A stretch of DNA of 62,024 bases, taken from assembly GCA_902363045.1 (NCBI GenBank), contig CABIYX010000016.1:1-62024 (forward strand). Direction: 5' to 3'. Below, piece after piece: positions 58,177-62,024 of the stretch (positions within the stretch are counted from its first letter, which is position 1; every line of letters starts with the position of its first letter). The translations under genes were made by a program, and so were the position numbers. The notes under the pieces are model-generated. The model did no database searches and had not been told where the DNA came from. It saw nothing but the letters and a program-made list of their open reading frames with translations. The DNA is from Clostridiales bacterium (GTDB lineage Bacteria; Bacillota; Clostridia; Oscillospirales; Oscillospiraceae).

Positions 58177-59087
58177 ACCAAATCCCCCTCGTACATACCG
58201 CAGGCCCGGGCCAGCTTCAGGGTGCGCTCCGCCCCGGGAATGAATGCGACGTCGATCATCTTGCCGTCCACGGTGAACACGCCTACACCGGCGGCGGACT
58301 GCTCCCGGTAGGCCCGGATGATCTTCTCGGCCTGGCGGACCTCCTTCTCCGTGGGTGCGAATACCTGGTGGACGAAGCGGATCTGCTTGGGATTGATGAG
58401 GCTCTTGCCGTCAAAGCCCATGGCCTTGTTTTGCAGCACCTCGGCCCGGAAGCCCTCCTCGTCGTCCAGGTTGGTGAACACCGTGTCAAAGCACTGGATC
58501 CCGGCGGCCCGGGCGGCCAGCAGCATCTGCCCCCGGGCGGCCAGCATATCCACGCCGTCAGGCTGGGGCACGGTCTGCATACACTTGCGGAAGTCGCCGC
58601 CGGAGATGGCCACGCCGAACATCCGGTCCGAGGCCGCGCAGATCTCATAGGCGTTCAAAATGCCCTTGGGGCTCTCCAGAGCGGCCATGAGCAGGGTGCG
58701 GCCCTTCTCCACGCCGAACTCCTCCTCAGCGGCCTCCACGGCACGCTCCACAGTCAGCACGTCCTGGGCGCTCTCGCACTTGGCGATGCGGATGCCATCG
58801 GCTCCGCCGGCCACGCACACCCGGACGTCCTCCTGCCAGTGGGGGGTGTCCAGGCCGTTGATGCGGACGATGACCTCAGTATCGCCGTAGTCGATGGTTT
58901 TCAGAGCGTGGTACAGGGAGAAGCGGGCAGCGTCTTTCTGGTTCTCCGCTACCGCGTCCTCCAGGTCCAGCATGATGGAGTCACAGCCGTAGATATAGGC
59001 GTCCTTGATGAGTCCCGGCTTCTGGGCGTTCATAAACATCATGGTCCGGCGCAGGCGGAAGCGCTCCGGTCTGGGTCTCGGGATCAT
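58173..59087 (-). CDS. citE: Citrate lyase beta subunit CitE
   Basis: A 304-aa citryl-ACP lyase that splits citryl-CitD to oxaloacetate and acetyl-CitD. The HpcH/HpaI-type barrel shows RTMMFMNAQ, MLDLEDAVAENQK, VRINGLDT and ALESPKGILNA with the Mg-binding Glu. It starts at 59087 with GGGGAGG upstream and overlaps the citD stop (ATGA) and the citF start. Confidence 0.96.
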   Translation of the reverse strand: MIPRPRPERFRLRRTMMFMNAQKPGLIKDAYIYGCDSIMLDLEDAVAENQKDAARFSLYHALKTIDYGDTEVIVRINGLDTPHWQEDVRVCVAGGADGIRIAKCESAQDVLTVERAVEAAEEEFGVEKGRTLLMAALESPKGILNAYEICAASDRMFGVAISGGDFRKCMQTVPQPDGVDMLAARGQMLLAARAAGIQCFDTVFTNLDDEEGFRAEVLQNKAMGFDGKSLINPKQIRFVHQVFAPTEKEVRQAEKIIRAYREQSAAGVGVFTVDGKMIDVAFIPGAERTLKLARACGMYEGDLV

Positions 59088-59386
59088 CGCACCACACCTC
59101 CCCAGGGAATATTTCGGTCGGACTGTCCGCAGGAGCGGAACACCGCGCACTCCACCCGGGCCTTCAGGGTGCAGTCCAAGGCACCCTTGTCTACCACGGT
59201 GACCTGGGCGTTGGTGACGCCCAGCCGCTCCAGAGTCTCCAGCACCGTGGCCTTGATCTGGCGGCCGTACTGGTTCATCACGCTGCTGCTCAGTTCCAGA
59301 TGGATCCCGCCGGTCCTGGGCTCCACAGTGACCTGGGCGTCGCTGGATTCCAGCGTGCCCGCCACGGCAGCCTTTTGGATCTCCAT
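59084..59386 (-). CDS. citD: Citrate lyase gamma subunit (acyl carrier protein) CitD
   Basis: A 100-aa acyl carrier protein of citrate lyase. The prosthetic-group serine is expected at S14 in GTLESSD. It has a good AGGAGG site. First gene of the operon, transcribed from the promoter at 59431-59459. The subunit order D-E-F is the common one. Confidence 0.96.
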   Translation of the reverse strand: MEIQKAAVAGTLESSDAQVTVEPRTGGIHLELSSSVMNQYGRQIKATVLETLERLGVTNAQVTVVDKGALDCTLKARVECAVFRSCGQSDRNIPWGGVVR

Positions 59387-59430
59387 ATAAATTCCTCCTT
59401 TTGTTGATGGGAAATGATCTTCTGACCAGA

Positions 59431-59461
59431 ACCTTATCACAGGATTTGATATAGGTCAAAT
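59431..59461 (-). promoter_or_regulatory. Citrate lyase promoter overlapped by a CRP/FNR-type palindrome
   Basis: Minus strand: TTGACC (59454-59459), 17-bp spacer ending TGA, TAAGGT (59431-59436). A dyad ATTTGA-N6-TCAAAT covers 59444-59461 and contains TTGACCTATATCAA, one mismatch from the FNR/CRP core TTGAT-N4-ATCAA. It overlaps the -35, so the regulator could repress or act as a class II activator. Confidence 0.55.
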
Positions 59462-59504
59462 ACAATTAATTTTATATAAAACATAAGATAAAAATTATGA
59501 ATCA

Positions 59505-59543
59505 AAAAGATGCCCTGGAGAAGCACAGCCTGCTTCTCCAGGG
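59505..59543 (-). terminator. Terminator of the M20 peptidase transcript
   Basis: A perfect 13-bp stem (59513-59525 with 59531-59543), followed on the minus strand by CATCTTTTTG. It separates the M20/YfcC genes from the cit operon. Confidence 0.9.
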
Positions 59544-59554
59544 CGGGGCGTTCG

Positions 59555-60724
59555 TCAGTTATGAACGGCCTGATTCTGATGGAACTCCTCCTGAATCGCG
59601 GCCAGCTTGGCCTCGTCCTCGATCAGGTCCAGGCCGGTTCCGGCCAGCACCTTGGCGGCCACCATGACCGCCTCGTGAGCCTCGTCGGTCTTGCCGGCGT
59701 TGAGGAACTCGATGGAGTGGGAGGAGGTCCCGGCGGGGACCATGGCCACCCGGATGCAGCTGCCGGGTAGCTGGTACATCACGTTGCTGAAGTCGCTGGA
59801 GCCGGTCTTTTCCCGGGGAGGGCTGATACGGGGAGCGCCCACCAGCCGGGCGTTCTCCATCAGCAGGTCGTTGAGCTTCAGCACGGGGATCTTGTTGGCC
59901 AGACGGTCCCCCTCCTTGATGTCATAGGTGACGTCGGACATCAGAGCGGCGCCCTGGATGATCTTCAGGAAGCGCTCCACCACGCCGTCCAGCTTCTGCC
60001 GGGAGTAGGAGCGCAGGGCAAAGACACCCACAGCGGTGTCGGGCACCACATTGGCAGGACCGGGGGACTGGGAGATGGTGTAGTGCATCCGGGTGTCCTC
60101 GGGCACATGCTCCCGGAGGAACTCCACCGCCTGGAAGGCCAGGAGCAGGGCGTCCAGGGCGCTGCGGCCGGCCTCCGGCTTCAGGGCGGCGTGGGCCTTC
60201 TTTCCGTGGAAGGTGACGGTGAATTTGGACATGGCCATGGACTTGACGTCCACAGTGGTGGTGGGGGAGCCGTGCATCATCAGGGCCACGTCGATGTCCT
60301 GGAAACAGCCCTGCTCCAGCATCCGCAGCTTGCCGTGGGCGGTCTCTTCCGCGGGGGTGCCGTACACCACAACGGAGAAGGGGCGGTCGCCGGCACAGTC
60401 CTTCAGCGCCTTGGCAGCTCCCACAATGGCGGGACCCTGCATGTGGTGGCCGCAGGCGTGGCCAAGGCCCTCCAGAGCGTCGTACTCACACAGAAGGCCG
60501 ATGCGGGGACCGCCCTGGCCGTTGCGGAACTCGGCCCGGAAGGCGGTTTCCACCCCGCCGGTGCCGGTCTCCACCTGGAAGCCGTTCTGGGTCAGGTAGT
60601 CGGTCAGCTTTTTCTGGGCGTGAAACTCCTGAAAGCCCAGCTCGGGGTCGTCAAAAATACTGTCCGCCATAGCGGTCAGCGCGGCACGCTGTGTCTCCAC
60701 AGCCTGAAACAGGTGCTCTTTCAA
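59555..60724 (-). CDS. M20 family amidohydrolase (AbgB/M20D-like)
   Basis: A 389-aa metallo-amidohydrolase. Ligand motifs are LGHACGHHMQG, TPAEETAHGK, and MMHGSP; the dimerisation domain (about 175-290, FHGKKAHAALKPEAGRSALDALL) is typical. This subgroup cleaves N-acyl or p-aminobenzoyl amino acids. It lies 69 bp after the YfcC transporter, so the pair probably imports and hydrolyses an amide substrate. Reading the pair as citrate-related is weaker because a terminator splits it from citD. Confidence 0.9.
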   Translation of the reverse strand: MKEHLFQAVETQRAALTAMADSIFDDPELGFQEFHAQKKLTDYLTQNGFQVETGTGGVETAFRAEFRNGQGGPRIGLLCEYDALEGLGHACGHHMQGPAIVGAAKALKDCAGDRPFSVVVYGTPAEETAHGKLRMLEQGCFQDIDVALMMHGSPTTTVDVKSMAMSKFTVTFHGKKAHAALKPEAGRSALDALLLAFQAVEFLREHVPEDTRMHYTISQSPGPANVVPDTAVGVFALRSYSRQKLDGVVERFLKIIQGAALMSDVTYDIKEGDRLANKIPVLKLNDLLMENARLVGAPRISPPREKTGSSDFSNVMYQLPGSCIRVAMVPAGTSSHSIEFLNAGKTDEAHEAVMVAAKVLAGTGLDLIEDEAKLAAIQEEFHQNQAVHN

Positions 60725-60746
60725 GGGAATTCCTCCTTATGATAGT

Positions 60747-60771
60747 CCTCCGCCCCGGAGCGGGGCGGAGG
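60747..60771 (-). other. Intercistronic hairpin between yfcC-like and M20 genes
   Basis: A perfect 11-bp stem CCTCCGCCCCG/CGGGGCGGAGG with a GAG loop and no T-run; likely an mRNA processing or stabilising element. Confidence 0.5.
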
Positions 60772-60793
60772 GAGTTGGGTGTGTGGAACGGGG

Positions 60794-62024
60794 TCAGGCC
60801 AGATGGATGAACTGGGCGATGGCGACCAGGATACAACCAATCACGACCCAGACCAGGAAAATCTTGCCAATAAAGCGCATCCAGCGGTCGTAAGGGATGT
60901 TGGCTGCGCCAATCAGGCCCATCAGCGCGGTAGAGGTGGGGAAGATATAGTTGCCGAAGCCGTCGCCGAAGTTGAAGGCCAGGATGACGGTCTGACGGGT
61001 CATGCCGACCAGGTCGGCCACAGGCAGGAGCAGGGGCATCATCACAGCGGCCTGGCCGGAACCGGAAGCCATGAAGACGTTGAAGACGGTGCAGATCAGG
61101 AACATGGCAGGAGCCTGCAGCACGGTGGGGACCAGATCCAGGCCGCCGGCCAGCACATGGACGATGGTGTCCATGACGCCGCCGTCCGTCAGGATCAGGG
61201 CGATGGAACGGGCGGAGCCCACGATCATGACTGCGCCCAGCATGGTCTTGCTGCCGGCCACGATGCCCTTGGCGATGTCAGAGAAGCTCTTGCCGGCCAG
61301 CAGGCCCACTACGATGCCCAGCCACAGGAACATGGCCGCGAATTCCGCCATATCCCAGTCCAGCTTCAAACCGCCGTAGACAATGATGCTCAGGGTGATG
61401 ACCAGGGCGGCCAGGATCCCGATCCGGCGTCCGGTCAACTCGCCGAAGGAGGACAGGTCGGTGGTGGAGGCCTTCATCTCGCTTTGAAGATCCAGATCGT
61501 ACATGGGGCTGAGCTGGGGATTTTTCTTGATCTTCATGGCATAGCGGATGAGGAACAGGTTGGTGACGACCCAGAACACCACCAGGCAGATGGCACGGTA
61601 CCAGATCCCGGAGAAGGGGACCAGACCCGCGATCTCCTGGGCCAGCAGGGTGGTGCTGGTTTGGAGCGTGCCGGTGGAGAAGCCCACGGCGCCGCCCAGC
61701 AGAATGATGGACACGCCCACCAGGGAGTCAAGCCCCAGGGCGAAGGACAGCATGACGGTGATGGGGACGAAGGGGATAAACAGGTTCACGCCCTGATTGG
61801 TGGCGATCAGAGTAAAGATCAGGGTGAGCATGGGGATGAAGATATAGAAGCGGTTGGAGAATTTCCGGGCCACCTTGGCGATGGACGCCTGGAGGGCGCC
61901 GCTCTCAGTGATCAGGTGGAATGCGCCGCCCGCGAACATCAGCATAAAAATCAGGTCAGCGGCGTCCATGAAGCCGTCGATGACATAGTTCATAATGTTC
62001 AGGGGGTTGACCGGCGTGTTTTCG
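60794..62024 (-). CDS. YfcC/DcuC-family transporter, partial at right edge
   Basis: At least 409 codons of a polytopic membrane protein; the frame stays open through the right edge, so the N-terminus is outside the window. The visible part has about nine to ten helices, with ATNQGVNLFIPF, GGAVGFSTGTLQTST, FMASGSGQAAVMMPLL and FNFGDGFGNYIFPTS, matching the YfcC branch of the DcuC/short-chain-carboxylate transporter superfamily. Members are predicted to carry amino acids, peptides or C4-dicarboxylates. Genomic pairing with an M20 amidohydrolase suggests an acylated amino acid substrate. Confidence 0.88.
   Translation of the reverse strand, partial: ENTPVNPLNIMNYVIDGFMDAADLIFMLMFAGGAFHLITESGALQASIAKVARKFSNRFYIFIPMLTLIFTLIATNQGVNLFIPFVPITVMLSFALGLDSLVGVSIILLGGAVGFSTGTLQTSTTLLAQEIAGLVPFSGIWYRAICLVVFWVVTNLFLIRYAMKIKKNPQLSPMYDLDLQSEMKASTTDLSSFGELTGRRIGILAALVITLSIIVYGGLKLDWDMAEFAAMFLWLGIVVGLLAGKSFSDIAKGIVAGSKTMLGAVMIVGSARSIALILTDGGVMDTIVHVLAGGLDLVPTVLQAPAMFLICTVFNVFMASGSGQAAVMMPLLLPVADLVGMTRQTVILAFNFGDGFGNYIFPTSTALMGLIGAANIPYDRWMRFIGKIFLVWVVIGCILVAIAQFIHLA

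Overview
The window looks like chromosomal DNA of an anaerobic, spore-forming, high-GC Bacillota, most likely Oscillospirales (Flavonifractor, Lawsonibacter or Pseudoflavonifractor-like). This is inferred from near-consensus Shine-Dalgarno sites, sigma-A promoters with 17-bp spacers, a WalRKHI cluster, SLH surface proteins, spore-cortex-lytic-type proteins, a CD1247-type protein and several intergenic repeat families. No rRNA, CRISPR array or intact phage was seen; one tRNA-Leu(CAG) is present.

Layout. 1-7.5 kb: a DUF1292 protein, then a Nudix hydrolase joined to a complete walR-walK-walH-walI operon and a glutamate racemase, a cell-wall homeostasis block. 7.5-11.7 kb: a large secreted beta-helix/SLH protein behind a structured leader. 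11.7-15.8 kb (minus strand): an XRE regulator with a long GG-repeat tail and a three-gene GtrA/GT2/GtrII polysaccharide-glucosylation cassette. 15.9-20.6 kb: DUF512 radical-SAM-like protein, der, plsY and gpsA (ribosome assembly and phospholipid synthesis). 20.7-22.9 kb: a three-gene spore cortex-lytic-like operon in which the SleC-type prodomain seems to be encoded separately. 23-25 kb: ferredoxin-type aldo/keto reductase and phosphofructokinase.

25.5-35.3 kb is the accessory part. A secreted protein gene of 2363 codons stops abruptly in a C-terminal CARDB-like domain exactly where an N-terminally truncated MobV relaxase begins. It is followed by an unrecognised 200-aa cargo gene between two related hairpins, a block of strong inverted repeats and a small ORF, ending just before tRNA-Leu.

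35.5-53.2 kb: housekeeping genes, including a two-gene split TSUP transporter, an NSS symporter, yqeG with an endonuclease-IV-like gene, Xaa-Pro peptidase, efp, CDF transporter, pyruvate kinase, DUF308 and Smr proteins, a minus-strand ecfA1-ecfA2-ecfT operon followed by a degenerate NodB-like secreted protein, and an RlmI-like methyltransferase. 53.3-62 kb: a short cis-prenyltransferase paralogue and a citrate-fermentation locus on the minus strand (citD-citE-citF-citC-citXG) with a CRP/FNR-type palindrome over its promoter, preceded by an M20 amidohydrolase and a YfcC-type transporter that runs off the right edge.

The best leads for something unusual are the relaxase/giant-protein junction with its cargo gene and hairpins, the separate SleC-type prodomain, the GG-repeat regulator, the mosaic SLH adhesin with a structured leader, and repeats that supply stop codons to neighbouring genes. 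I did not find a complete novel system that I can defend from sequence alone.
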